Below are positions 8,032 to 16,275 of a DNA stretch of 64,000 bases, one piece after another. The position numbers were made by a program, and so were the translations under genes. The notes under the pieces are model-generated. The model was not told the origin of the DNA and did not search any database. It worked only from the letters and a program-made list of their open reading frames with translations. Every line of letters begins with the position of its first letter. Within the stretch, counting starts at the first letter, position 1. This DNA is from Lachnoclostridium sp. UBA1175 (GTDB taxonomy: Bacteria; Bacillota; Clostridia; Lachnospirales; Lachnospiraceae). The stretch is taken from positions 77,719 through 141,718 of the forward strand of contig DBYX01000010.1 in the NCBI GenBank assembly GCA_002311665.1, written 5' to 3'.

Positions 8032-8064
8032 AATTCGGTTCCTCCCGTTATGTTTTCCATCCGG

Positions 8065-8113
8065 CGGAAACGCGGGTGTTCCGCGTTTCCGTCTCTGCGG
8101 GCAGCTACGCTGC
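8065..8113. repeat. Two tandem intergenic hairpins
   Basis: CGGAAACGCGG (8065-8075) pairs perfectly with CCGCGTTTCCG (8081-8091) across a 5-nt loop; GCAGC (8101-8105) pairs with GCTGC (8109-8113). No poly-T follows on either strand. The layout is like that of the hairpin clusters at 6760 and 36501. Confidence 0.55.
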
Positions 8114-8116
8114 CGT

Positions 8117-8629
8117 TTACTCAAACAATGCTTTCACGATCTGCTCCGCGCACTCCGCAGGGGAGTTCACGCTCGTATCGACGCGCATCGTGTACCTGAT
8201 GTCTTTACTCATCAGCTCCGCCTGCTCGTCCGACTGGCTCTCGAAGCGGTCGCCGCGCTCGATGTTACGCTGTCTGCACACATCAAGCGGGCAGTACACC
8301 TCCACGATGTCGAGCGGGCTGTCCTTCATGATCTCCATAAGCTTCTCGTAATGCGGTTTGATCTCGTCGCGCTCGACGAGGATACCGTCGATCAGCACAT
8401 TTTTCCCGAGATCCGAGTACAGCTTCGCCGTGTGGTACATCAGGACGATCACTTCCGAAAGATACTTCCAGTAGTTCTCCTCCAGATACTGCTCGCCGAC
8501 CATCTCCTGAAACAGATCGTTGGCCACAACATAGAAAAATACGTCACGGCGCTCCTGAAGCGCCTCGACGATCGAAGTCTTCCCCGAACTGGTTACCCCG
8601 TTGAGGAATATAATTTTACCCTTATCCAT
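8117..8629 (-). CDS. P-loop kinase of the chloramphenicol phosphotransferase (CPT)-like family
   Basis: 170 residues beginning with a strand and Walker A, FLNGVTSSGKTS (residues 8-19), the arrangement of Streptomyces chloramphenicol 3-O-phosphotransferase relatives. A later LIDGILVERDE could supply the general acid/base region. Members of this family in Firmicutes are mostly untested, so activity on an antibiotic is inference. The ATG has AGGAG close upstream (AGGAGAAACCA). It sits between the cysteine hydrolase and peptidase E genes. Confidence 0.75.
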   Translation of the reverse strand: MDKGKIIFLNGVTSSGKTSIVEALQERRDVFFYVVANDLFQEMVGEQYLEENYWKYLSEVIVLMYHTAKLYSDLGKNVLIDGILVERDEIKPHYEKLMEIMKDSPLDIVEVYCPLDVCRQRNIERGDRFESQSDEQAELMSKDIRYTMRVDTSVNSPAECAEQIVKALFE

Positions 8630-8680
8630 TGGTTTCTCCTAATCTTTTTGTCAATTCAATTCTCTGATCGTGTTTGCCTG

Positions 8681-9343
8681 CTACAGCATCTTCCTGAGCA
8701 TATCGTCGGTGACCGGTCCGATCACACCCTTGTCGATCAGGTGCATCCCACCGATCTTCCACACATCTCCGCTCTTCACGCAGATCGCGCTCATATCCTC
8801 CATCGCAACGATCGGATGCGTCTTGGACATTTCGAGAAGTCTCGGAACGAACCATTCCCCCTCCTCGTAGTGCGCCTTGATCGTGATATTCGTAAGCCCG
8901 ATCGCCTCGTAAAAATGCGGATCGTCCCAGACATAAGCTACCGTGCGTCCGAGATTCATCGAACCGGCGCTCACGCCGAGGATCACCGCCTTGCTCTCAC
9001 AAAGCTCCGTATCGAGCCCGAGATCGCGGATCAACTGAAGCTGCCACGTCGACTCGCCTCCCATAAGCCAGATGCAGTCTGCCTCGCGAACGAGTTTCAC
9101 TGCCTCCGCCGCACCGCTGCGCCGGTCGATCACGTGTTTTTCGGCAAATGCCAATCCGCGCTCGGCGAACATCTCGTGCATGCCGTCGCGATCATCATCA
9201 TTTTGCGCGTAATTCTCAGGATCCGCGCTGATAAACACAATGCTGTCCCTCTTCGGAAGATTCTCCCGAAGAACGGCCTCGTGCGCATCGTTAAAATGAT
9301 GCTCCGGGAAGCCACTGAACAGCACTATAAGATTTGCATTCAT
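8681..9343 (-). CDS. Peptidase E-like serine dipeptidase (S51 family)
   Basis: 220 residues. The nucleophile elbow GVSAGSMNLG (Ser at about 125) and the preceding strand IWLMGGESTWQL match the S51 peptidase E/cyanophycinase class I glutaminase-like fold. E. coli PepE cleaves Asp-X dipeptides; the specificity here is not proven. The start ATG overlaps the stop of the racemase gene by 4 bp, so the two are translationally coupled. Asp-dipeptide cleavage next to an aspartate/glutamate racemase is a suggestive pairing. Confidence 0.82.
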   Translation of the reverse strand: MNANLIVLFSGFPEHHFNDAHEAVLRENLPKRDSIVFISADPENYAQNDDDRDGMHEMFAERGLAFAEKHVIDRRSGAAEAVKLVREADCIWLMGGESTWQLQLIRDLGLDTELCESKAVILGVSAGSMNLGRTVAYVWDDPHFYEAIGLTNITIKAHYEEGEWFVPRLLEMSKTHPIVAMEDMSAICVKSGDVWKIGGMHLIDKGVIGPVTDDMLRKML

Positions 9344-10059
9344 TTGGATTCTCCGTATACCGATGGTTCGGACATCGCCAAACCGATGAGTTTTCGGATG
9401 TGAATCTGTACCGCATCCAGGCAGTGCACAGGACAGTTTTCGGAGTTCAGCAGAAGCGGCAGTTCCGTACAGCCGAGAATGACGCCTTCGATGCCGTCCT
9501 GCTCCTTCATTCTGTCCATGATTGTCTGAAACTCCCTGAGTGTTTCCTCCTTCACAATTCCGTTCTCAAGCTCTTCAAAGATCCTTCTTGCCACCAGTTC
9601 TCTTTCCTGTTCGTTCGGAACGAAAACCTGTATGCCTGCCGCCTTCAGATCCTGCTTCATGTACTCCTGCTCCATCGTGAACGCGGTTCCGAGAAGACCC
9701 ACTTTCCGCAGCCCCAGAGATATCGCTTCGTCACATACGGCTTTCGGAATACTGACGAGCGGAGCCGTCACCTTTTCCTTCAGTTCTTCCGACACAACAT
9801 GCATGGTGACCGCGGTCAGTGAAACCACTTCCGCACCGCCCGCGATCAAAGCGTTCGCCTTCTCCGCAAGGTAATCCGCCAGCAGGTCATACTGCTTCTT
9901 CACGACGTAATCCCAGGCTCTGCGAAAGTTCACGCTCTCGATGGCTATATCCGGCATACTCCGACCGTTCGTAAGGCGATCGATCTCCGTATTCAGAGCC
10001 TTATAATACATCGCCGTAGATTCCGGCCCGGTTCCTCCGACAAGTCCGATCTTCTTCAT
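9340..10059 (-). CDS. Aspartate/glutamate racemase family protein with Thr/Cys active site
   Basis: 239 residues from the ATG at 10059 (GAAGG eight bases upstream). The fold starts with KKIGLVGGTGPEST. The second catalytic Cys is present in VILGCTELP (C197). The first, normally in a CxNTxH motif, is replaced: SLTAVTMH, with Thr82 at the Cys position. A Thr/Cys pair is known from an E. coli L-Asp/Glu-specific racemase (T83/C197), so the protein may be one-directional rather than dead. It is coupled to peptidase E by a 4-bp overlap. Confidence 0.85.
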   Translation of the reverse strand: MKKIGLVGGTGPESTAMYYKALNTEIDRLTNGRSMPDIAIESVNFRRAWDYVVKKQYDLLADYLAEKANALIAGGAEVVSLTAVTMHVVSEELKEKVTAPLVSIPKAVCDEAISLGLRKVGLLGTAFTMEQEYMKQDLKAAGIQVFVPNEQERELVARRIFEELENGIVKEETLREFQTIMDRMKEQDGIEGVILGCTELPLLLNSENCPVHCLDAVQIHIRKLIGLAMSEPSVYGESK

Positions 10060-10174
10060 TGTTACACCTTCTTTTTTTGTTTTTCTGCGGGTTATCCGCA
10101 TTGCCCATAAGGGCCATCTGCCCGTCCTCCGAAATCCGCATCGCGTGCTCGTTACACGCGGGAGTCTTGCTCTC

Positions 10175-10330
10175 CTACTCGTTCTGCGGTTGCATATTAT
10201 TTCCGATCAGTCGCAGACAGTAATTTGCGTAGTCCTTCGCCACGCATATATCATACCCCGGCATTTCGCCGTGATATTCCGATAGTGCATCCCGAAGAAG
10301 TCCGTGGTACTCCTCCGGATCATCCCGGGT
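10175..10330 (-). pseudogene. C-terminal gene fragment without start codon
   Basis: Between the racemase and the Eis-like gene one minus-strand frame reads as plausible protein for about 50 codons (contains EEYHGLLRDALSEYHGEM, and DYANYCLRLIGNN) up to a TAG at 10175. It has no start codon, and an in-frame stop lies just upstream. A short palindrome (CCCGG/CCGGG, 10324-10339) sits at the break, and further palindromes follow downstream (10153-10166). It is probably the tail of a lost gene. I do not recognise the family. Confidence 0.4.
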
Positions 10331-10370
10331 CTATCCGGGAGTATTCCCCGACAAAGCGGTTACACTCTGT

Positions 10371-11585
10371 CTAAAATTCTTCTCCCACGAAGATGTTCTT
10401 CGGGATGAACACGCGCCGGAGCATCTCCTCCTTCGCGTTGACTGTCACGTCCGTCCGAAGCAGCGCCTCATCCATATTCAGCGCGCCGATCGCAAGCTGT
10501 CCGAGAGCACGCACATTGAGTTCGATATCCGCCTTCGGTGCCGCATCCGCGGCACTCCCGTCATCCGCCGCAAACCGCTCACCGACCACCTCGACGCGGT
10601 CGGAAAGCACGCGGTAGGTGCGATTGTTTTCCGAGATCATCTCGTCCGTGATCTTGATCGTAAAATCGCAGTCCGCAGGCTTTTTGATCGTCTCGAGAAG
10701 CTTCTTCGCGTTGATGACGCGGAGCATAAAGTTCGGGAACACCGTCTCCTTCACCGCGTATGCGTTCGGCGTCACGATGATCCGAAGAAGGTCGATCCCC
10801 GCGGGAAGCCGCATCTCGATCGTGCCGTAATCCGCCTCGAATCTCGCCAGGAAACCGAGCACCGCGCGGAAACCGTCGCGGCACGTCCACGCGCACTCCT
10901 CCACCTTGAGGATCGCCGCCGGATCGTTCTTGATGTCCTTGAAGATCACATAAGCGATGGGCTCTCCGTCTGCCTTCAGAACGTACGAAAAGCGCCGGTC
11001 GATGTAGGGCTTGTCGACGTGCACATGCTCCTCCATCTGCTCTTCCGTGCGCGCGTGCGCCAGGTTGAACTGCGTCGCGAACACGTTGTAGACGGTCATG
11101 AAGTCGGTGACCGGGTCACCCGGGTTCCATTTTACGACCTCGCCGTCAAAACGGTAGCGGCACAGCAGTTCCGGCGTGAGGCTGTACCGGCTCCAGCCGA
11201 TCACGGTCTCGTAGCCGAACTTGCGGTAAAACTCGTGCTTGAACGGATAGAGCGCCGAGATCACCTCGCCGTTGGCGTACGCCTCGGGCAGCAGGTCCTT
11301 GAAGATCGCGCGGATCGCTCCCGAGTTGCGGTACTCCGGCAGCGTCGCCACCGCACCGATCCCGCCGGCCTTCACAGCCGTCCCGTCCACATAGAAATCA
11401 TATTTGTTGTTGATGACGCGGGCCATCAGCGTGTTATTGTCGTCAAATGCCCCCCAGTCCTCGATCGTGGCGTTGACATTTTTCTCACGCCGTTCCTCGA
11501 CGTCCTCCACACGCATGTGGAAGCAGTATACTGCAGTCAGGTATGCGGCAAAACGCTCCTCGCCTGCTAACTTTCGAACTTCCAT
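10371..11585 (-). CDS. Eis-like N-acetyltransferase
   Basis: 404 residues, the usual length of the Eis family (enhanced intracellular survival; hexameric multi-acetylating enzymes). The N-terminal GNAT lobe shows GGIGAVATLPEYRNSGAIR at about 74-92 with the CoA loop. ALYPFKHEFYRKFGYE follows at about 112-127. A second, CoA-less lobe and a C-terminal SCP2-like domain (about 290-404) complete the architecture. Mycobacterial Eis acetylates aminoglycosides at several amines; most clostridial members are untested. The start has AAGGAG. It is part of the compact modification-enzyme cluster. Confidence 0.88.
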   Translation of the reverse strand: MEVRKLAGEERFAAYLTAVYCFHMRVEDVEERREKNVNATIEDWGAFDDNNTLMARVINNKYDFYVDGTAVKAGGIGAVATLPEYRNSGAIRAIFKDLLPEAYANGEVISALYPFKHEFYRKFGYETVIGWSRYSLTPELLCRYRFDGEVVKWNPGDPVTDFMTVYNVFATQFNLAHARTEEQMEEHVHVDKPYIDRRFSYVLKADGEPIAYVIFKDIKNDPAAILKVEECAWTCRDGFRAVLGFLARFEADYGTIEMRLPAGIDLLRIIVTPNAYAVKETVFPNFMLRVINAKKLLETIKKPADCDFTIKITDEMISENNRTYRVLSDRVEVVGERFAADDGSAADAAPKADIELNVRALGQLAIGALNMDEALLRTDVTVNAKEEMLRRVFIPKNIFVGEEF

Positions 11586-11630
11586 AGTCTCTCCTTATTT
11601 CGCAAAATTCACAAAATCCCCCTGATTCGG

Positions 11631-12098
11631 TTACAACTTGTACTGCATGAAGTTTCCGTTGTGCGTAAATCCGTACGCGGTGTAAAGCTTCACACCCATG
11701 TTCGACGCCGTGATCTGCACCGCGCCGCAGCCGTACGCCCTCGCCTCCTCCACCACGCGGTGAAGAAGCTCCTTCGCAATGCCCATGCGACGGTAATCGG
11801 GGTCCGTATACATGCTTGACAAAAGCCCTAACCGCCCTGTCGGGCAGCTGAAGTACGGCGGTTTTTCGACAAATGACATGCCGCTCGTGCCTACAATCTT
11901 CTCGCCGTCCAGAGCGAGCCACGACACGAACGTCCCGTCCGCCATATGGCGGTGATAAAAATCCCAAAGCGCAGCCTCAAGGTCGACCTCCGGCGGCACG
12001 TTTCCTTCCGAGGTGTATTCCTCGCGAAGCTGCGTGATCCGCATATTGATAAACGTTCCGAGCTCCGCCTCCGTCATTTTTTTGTACGTGATTTCCAT
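11631..12098 (-). CDS. GNAT family N-acetyltransferase
   Basis: 155 residues, single GNAT domain. The CoA loop is YRRMGIAKELL (around residues 102-112), preceded by LSSMYTDP, and the protein ends with VKLYTAYGFTHNGNFMQYKL, a common GNAT finish. The ATG at 12098 follows a G-rich site (GAAGGGGG); the frame extends upstream to 12272 only as a shadow of the APH gene. The gap to the APH gene is 46 bp. Confidence 0.88.
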   Translation of the reverse strand: MEITYKKMTEAELGTFINMRITQLREEYTSEGNVPPEVDLEAALWDFYHRHMADGTFVSWLALDGEKIVGTSGMSFVEKPPYFSCPTGRLGLLSSMYTDPDYRRMGIAKELLHRVVEEARAYGCGAVQITASNMGVKLYTAYGFTHNGNFMQYKL

Positions 12099-12144
12099 GT
12101 GTTGTGCCCCCTTCAATAATCTGCCGCCGATTGCGATTGATCGT

Positions 12145-12945
12145 TCAGCAGAACAACTCGTCAAGCAAAATGTAATACCGGATTTTTCCCCAATCCGGCT
12201 CGATTCCCAGCTTGCGGAACAGCTCGTCCGGGTCGACGCCCTCGTAGACCTTGCCGAAGGTTCCGTTGACATTGCGTTTGAGGCTTCGGTAGCCTAGCGC
12301 GACGTCATACCACCGATCCGCAATCCCCGCGTCCCCAAGGTCGATAAATCCACTCACCTTCCCATCCTCAAAGAAGATGTTTGGCAGGCAGAAATCGCCG
12401 TGCGCAAACACGGGATCCGTCTCCGGCCGATTGTCATACAGCCACTGCAGAAGTTCCGCCGGATCCTTGAAGCCGCCTTCGCCGAACGTCTCCGGTTCCG
12501 CATTGTTCATGTTAACCTGACCATGCTCGACAAGGTCCTTTGCCGCCTCAAGCTCCGCCGACAGGTCCAGCGTTTTCGGGCAGTCGGAGATGTCGATGCT
12601 CCAGAGCATCTTGAGCGCCTCCGCAAGCAGTGTTGTCAGCTCCTCCGGGCGGTTTAAGTAGTATTCGTCGACGGCCATGCGCCCCTTCACCTTGCTCATC
12701 AGCAGATACCGGTAACCGTCCTTCACCTCGGTCGCGAGGACCTTCGGCGCCGGCAGTTTTCCGTCAAGCCACCGCATGATCTCCACCATCTGCGCAAGCT
12801 TTGGCTGTTCCTTTTCAATCTTCAGGACCGCATCATCATAGATCCGCACCTGCGAGCCGGACCGTCCCATGTCATCTGTCTCGTATGGCTTGCCTTCAAT
12901 TAATTGCCGGATTGCCTCCGGCAGATTGTTTATAATATCGTCCAT
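12145..12945 (-). CDS. APH(3')-III-like aminoglycoside phosphotransferase
   Basis: 266 residues, matching APH(3') enzymes in length. Catalytic loop AHGDFCLPNIFF at 181-192 (D184, N189), the Mg2+ site GFIDLGDAGIADRWYD at 199-214, and a C-terminus PDWGKIRYYILLDELFC that closely matches the APH(3')-III ending from memory. This points to real 3'-phosphotransferase ancestry rather than a generic kinase fold; activity is not shown. The start at 12945 lies 7 bp after the upstream nucleotidyltransferase stop, so it is likely coupled. An alternative ATG at 12969 overlaps that gene. The SD is weak (GGTAAAAG). Confidence 0.85.
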   Translation of the reverse strand: MDDIINNLPEAIRQLIEGKPYETDDMGRSGSQVRIYDDAVLKIEKEQPKLAQMVEIMRWLDGKLPAPKVLATEVKDGYRYLLMSKVKGRMAVDEYYLNRPEELTTLLAEALKMLWSIDISDCPKTLDLSAELEAAKDLVEHGQVNMNNAEPETFGEGGFKDPAELLQWLYDNRPETDPVFAHGDFCLPNIFFEDGKVSGFIDLGDAGIADRWYDVALGYRSLKRNVNGTFGKVYEGVDPDELFRKLGIEPDWGKIRYYILLDELFC

Positions 12946-12952
12946 ATTTCTT

Positions 12953-13756
12953 TTACCGATTCCTGTCATACCAATCCCAGAGCGCGAAGAGATCACCGCT
13001 GTTATCACGATAGTCCGGGTAGAATTCCTTCACCAGGCGGTCGTACGTAAGCGCCGCCGCGTACAGCTGGTCCGCAATCCTGCCAAATGTCGCATCACTG
13101 CAATCGTACGGTATCCGCCCCAGGTCCTTCACGTACTCCGACTCCTCCGCATACCCGTAGCGATGGTGGTTGGTCCCGTACTTAATGTCCCTAAGCACCA
13201 TCTGCATCACCAGCGTCTCGTTACAGTTCATGTTCGCAAGGTGCGCACCGATCAGGTAGTCCCTGCGGTACAGCTTGGCAAGCGCCTGTATCTGTACAAA
13301 CCAGAACCGCCGGATATTCTCAAGCGGCCAGTTTGCATTTTCCGCATACGCCGGCGCCGTTCCCAAGTCTACGGTCACGCCGTCCTCGAAGCAGAACTCA
13401 AACCCGAAATCATAGCGCATGCCGCTTCGGAAAATGATCCGATACATCGCATTTTCCGGCACAAACATCCATCCGAGCGCCGTCTTGTCCGTCACGCCGA
13501 AGCGGTCAATCCGCCGCATATACTCTTCCGGTGTAACGGAACCGTCCGCGGGCAGCCGCACGCAAATCCCAAGATCGACGTCGCTGCAGCAATCGTGATA
13601 ACTGAGCGCCACGGCTTTCTTCGCAGCCTCAACAAGATTCGCGCGTTGAATAACAACGCCGCGCACCTTAATATTTTCAACCTCGGGACGGCCGAAAATC
13701 GCCTCGCAAAATGCGATGAACGCAGCCTCTGTTTTCTCCCGCGTGAGCGTTATCAT
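12953..13756 (-). CDS. Nucleotidyltransferase-fold protein (aminoglycoside adenylyltransferase-like)
   Basis: 267 residues. The SDVDLGICV motif at about 58-66 supplies the paired Asp of the pol-beta nucleotidyltransferase fold, and a helical C-terminal domain follows, as in antibiotic nucleotidyltransferases (ANT). The usual GS dipeptide ahead of the DxD is not clear (SYHDCCSDVD), which is a caution about activity. The start ATG follows GGAGGG. It lies 7 bp upstream of the APH(3')-III-like gene, so an ANT-like and an APH enzyme are probably made together. Confidence 0.7.
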   Translation of the reverse strand: MITLTREKTEAAFIAFCEAIFGRPEVENIKVRGVVIQRANLVEAAKKAVALSYHDCCSDVDLGICVRLPADGSVTPEEYMRRIDRFGVTDKTALGWMFVPENAMYRIIFRSGMRYDFGFEFCFEDGVTVDLGTAPAYAENANWPLENIRRFWFVQIQALAKLYRRDYLIGAHLANMNCNETLVMQMVLRDIKYGTNHHRYGYAEESEYVKDLGRIPYDCSDATFGRIADQLYAAALTYDRLVKEFYPDYRDNSGDLFALWDWYDRNR

Positions 13757-13780
13757 TTGCCGTCCCTCCGTTACATTTCT

Positions 13781-14308
13781 CTACAGTTCCAGTATTGCGG
13801 GCATCTCGCCGCCTTCTTCAAAGTGTTCGGGAATTTCCTTAAAGCCGAACGAGGCGTAAAGCTTCTTCGCCACTTCGTTCTCGGGCTCGTAGGAAAGCCA
13901 GCAAAGCTTTGCCGGTCCTGCCGGGAAAGTCCGGATGAAATCGAGTGCGAGCTTCATCGCTTCCCTGCCGTAGCCGTTTCTCTGGTATCTCCGGTCGATC
14001 ATAAATCGCCAGATGCAATAGGTGTTACGCAGGAACCATTCCGCGCTCGGCTCCTCGCCGTCATCCTCACCGAGATCATAACCGATCATGATGAATCCGA
14101 CCGGCTTCTTGCCCTTACAGATGGCGAAAGGATACACCTTCTTGCCTTCGAATGACATGGTTATGCAGGCATGCACAAGGCTGTCCTTGTTCTTCGCAAC
14201 ATAATTGCTCTGTTCCTTGAATACGTGAAGATTCTGGACTGCTTCAAAATTGTCCCAGTTAATCTTCTCTAAACGCAGCGGTTCATCCGCTGCCTTATTA
14301 TCCTTCAT
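13781..14308 (-). CDS. GNAT family N-acetyltransferase
   Basis: 175 residues. MIDRRYQRNGYGREAMKLAL (about residues 94-113) contains the CoA loop; AKLCWLSYEPENEVAKKLYA follows at about 133-152. The pattern resembles spermidine/diamine acetyltransferases (BltD/SpeG-like: GFIMIGYDL, then ENEVAKKLYASFGF), but this is only a family resemblance. The start follows GAGGAGG. It is 24 bp upstream of the nucleotidyltransferase gene. Confidence 0.85.
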   Translation of the reverse strand: MKDNKAADEPLRLEKINWDNFEAVQNLHVFKEQSNYVAKNKDSLVHACITMSFEGKKVYPFAICKGKKPVGFIMIGYDLGEDDGEEPSAEWFLRNTYCIWRFMIDRRYQRNGYGREAMKLALDFIRTFPAGPAKLCWLSYEPENEVAKKLYASFGFKEIPEHFEEGGEMPAILEL

Positions 14309-14344
14309 TGTAATCCTCCTCCGCCCGGATCAGGCGGTCTCTTC

Positions 14345-15376
14345 TTATAAATCCACTCCTATGCCCGCGTAGGGAATGTGCTCGGCAAGACATGTCACAT
14401 AATCCTCAATGTCCTCCGGATCCACGTCCTCCCCTTCTCTTGCGGCGCATTCAAACTCATCCACAACGCCCTCGATCAGCACCATATCGATGAAGAGCGG
14501 CAGTTTGGCAAGCAGCTCCTCTGAAACTGACGTCTCGCTCCGATAGCCCTGCAGGATCGTCGCAAAATACACATCCTTCATGTACCTTAGCCGATCCTCA
14601 CCGTTAGGCATCCACTGACACCAGCCGACGCCGTGCGTCCAAAGGTGCGCGAGGTCGAACATGTACCAGCAGTTGATGCAGTTATCGAAGTCAAATGTGA
14701 CGATGTCCCCGTTATCCATATCAACGTGATAATTCCCGTCGCTGAAATCAAAATGCACGAGACCGTAGCTTTCCGAATCCTTCGGAAGCCCGGCAAACTC
14801 CGTAAGCCTCTCCGCGATCGCGCCCTTCAGCTCCGCATACTCCTCGGGGATCACCGCACTGATATAGTCCATATTGTACTTGTCAAAATACTCCGTCCTG
14901 CGGTGCTCCGGCCGGTAACCTTTCGAGAGCCGGTGGATCGCGCCGATCGTCCTGCCCATGTTGTAAAACAGCTCTGTCAACGGCGCTCCCTCGCGGTAAC
15001 GGTAACCGTTGTCCGAGAGAAGCATGCCCTTGGCGTACTCAAAAAGGCTTACGAAAACGGGCTCATTTTCCGAGACGATACGCTCCACAAGCCGCCCGTT
15101 CTTCGACGGGATCACGTCCGCAACCGGCGCCCCGTTTGCTGCAAGATAATGCACAAACTCGGTCTCCGCGAGGTATTCCTCCTCCGTGCGGTCGCCTGTC
15201 GCCGAGATACGAAGCACGCACTTTCTCCCGTCGTCCGCAGTGCAGATGTAAATTTCGTTGCGGCCGCCCTCATGACCGGAAACCGCCTGTAGTTCATAAC
15301 CGCTCAGTTCATAAAGATCTTTTGCTTGATTAAGAATATTCGTTTTGTTGTCCTCCAATTCCTGCGGCCGGCTCAC
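14345..15376 (-). CDS. APH/choline kinase-fold phosphotransferase
   Basis: 343 residues. Catalytic loop YGLVHFDFSDGNYHVD (204-219; D210 as base, N215) and metal site TFDFDNC (228-233) mark the aminoglycoside phosphotransferase/homoserine-kinase-like superfamily. It is of the broad Firmicute type often found near CotS or ycbJ-like kinases; the substrate is unknown. The frame begins at a GTG that overlaps the upstream stop (GTGA), but the strongest SD-like sequence, GGAGGAC, lies inside codons 7-10, so the true start may be a little further on. Confidence 0.8.
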   Translation of the reverse strand: MSRPQELEDNKTNILNQAKDLYELSGYELQAVSGHEGGRNEIYICTADDGRKCVLRISATGDRTEEEYLAETEFVHYLAANGAPVADVIPSKNGRLVERIVSENEPVFVSLFEYAKGMLLSDNGYRYREGAPLTELFYNMGRTIGAIHRLSKGYRPEHRRTEYFDKYNMDYISAVIPEEYAELKGAIAERLTEFAGLPKDSESYGLVHFDFSDGNYHVDMDNGDIVTFDFDNCINCWYMFDLAHLWTHGVGWCQWMPNGEDRLRYMKDVYFATILQGYRSETSVSEELLAKLPLFIDMVLIEGVVDEFECAAREGEDVDPEDIEDYVTCLAEHIPYAGIGVDL

Positions 15377-16158
15377 ATTCCGGCCAACACCGCATCCAAA
15401 TCATAATTTTTCGACTTGAGGATCACCGCCTGCTCCGGAAAAACTTCCCGAAGGATCCGTTTCTCCACAGCGAGGCGATGTTCCATATGCTTCACCAATC
15501 CGTCAAACCCTTTCAATCCGCGGCGTGCGCCGTGCGGACTCTCCTCGAGAAATCCGACCATCAGCGGGAACCACATCTCGACACCGTGCTCGTCGACCCG
15601 CTCTTTACGGATGATCTGAAGAGACCCGGCGATGTCATCTGCCTCCAGATACAGGATCCGGAAGTCCCGCCCCGCGAGAACGGCCTTAAGCCGCAGGAAA
15701 AAATCCACGATCTCCCCGTCATTCATCTCGTAAAATAGGATCTGATTCTCCACGATGTTTTGGAAAACAGAACACTCAAAGATAGATTGGTCGCCGTTCC
15801 ACCGCGCGTAGCGGCCGAGGATGATCTCCTCGAACTCCGCACGGCTCAGGCGATTGTTATAGATCTCATACTGCTCCAGGTCCTTGTGGAACCCCGGAAC
15901 ATCCGTGATGATCCTTGTATAAGTGATGATCCGTCGGTCAAGTTCCGCATGCGTGTTTGCAATGATCTCCTCTCGAAGTCTGTCATATTTTGCAAGCACC
16001 GACTCGTATTGCGCCTCTGTCATATACGCGCACCAGGCGAGTTCCACCGGGTTGTAATCGCCCTCGCGATAAACCCGGTAATTCGGAAAATGCTCCGCAA
16101 GACGTCCGACCAGCGTACTCTTACCCGCGCCCTGAACGCCTTCCACGAAATAATTCAT
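15373..16158 (-). CDS. P-loop NTPase/kinase of unknown substrate
   Basis: 261 residues with Walker A GVQGAGKSTL at residues 7-16 and the general layout of deoxynucleoside/thymidylate-kinase-like proteins; a long helical middle and YLEADDIAGSLQIIRKER at about 174-191 could form the lid and substrate site. The exact family is not recognised. The ATG has GAGGTGAT upstream. Its stop overlaps the start of the APH-fold gene by 4 bp, suggesting coupled synthesis. Confidence 0.75.
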   Translation of the reverse strand: MNYFVEGVQGAGKSTLVGRLAEHFPNYRVYREGDYNPVELAWCAYMTEAQYESVLAKYDRLREEIIANTHAELDRRIITYTRIITDVPGFHKDLEQYEIYNNRLSRAEFEEIILGRYARWNGDQSIFECSVFQNIVENQILFYEMNDGEIVDFFLRLKAVLAGRDFRILYLEADDIAGSLQIIRKERVDEHGVEMWFPLMVGFLEESPHGARRGLKGFDGLVKHMEHRLAVEKRILREVFPEQAVILKSKNYDLDAVLAGM

Positions 16159-16275
16159 GCATGGATCACCTCACTTCCGATTTCCTTCCGCAGAGGTTTC
16201 GGCGGTCCTGTTGTTCTACTGTAGTAGAATCATTGTAATGTCTGCCTTGCGCAACCCCTGCGCTGTCGTATACTT

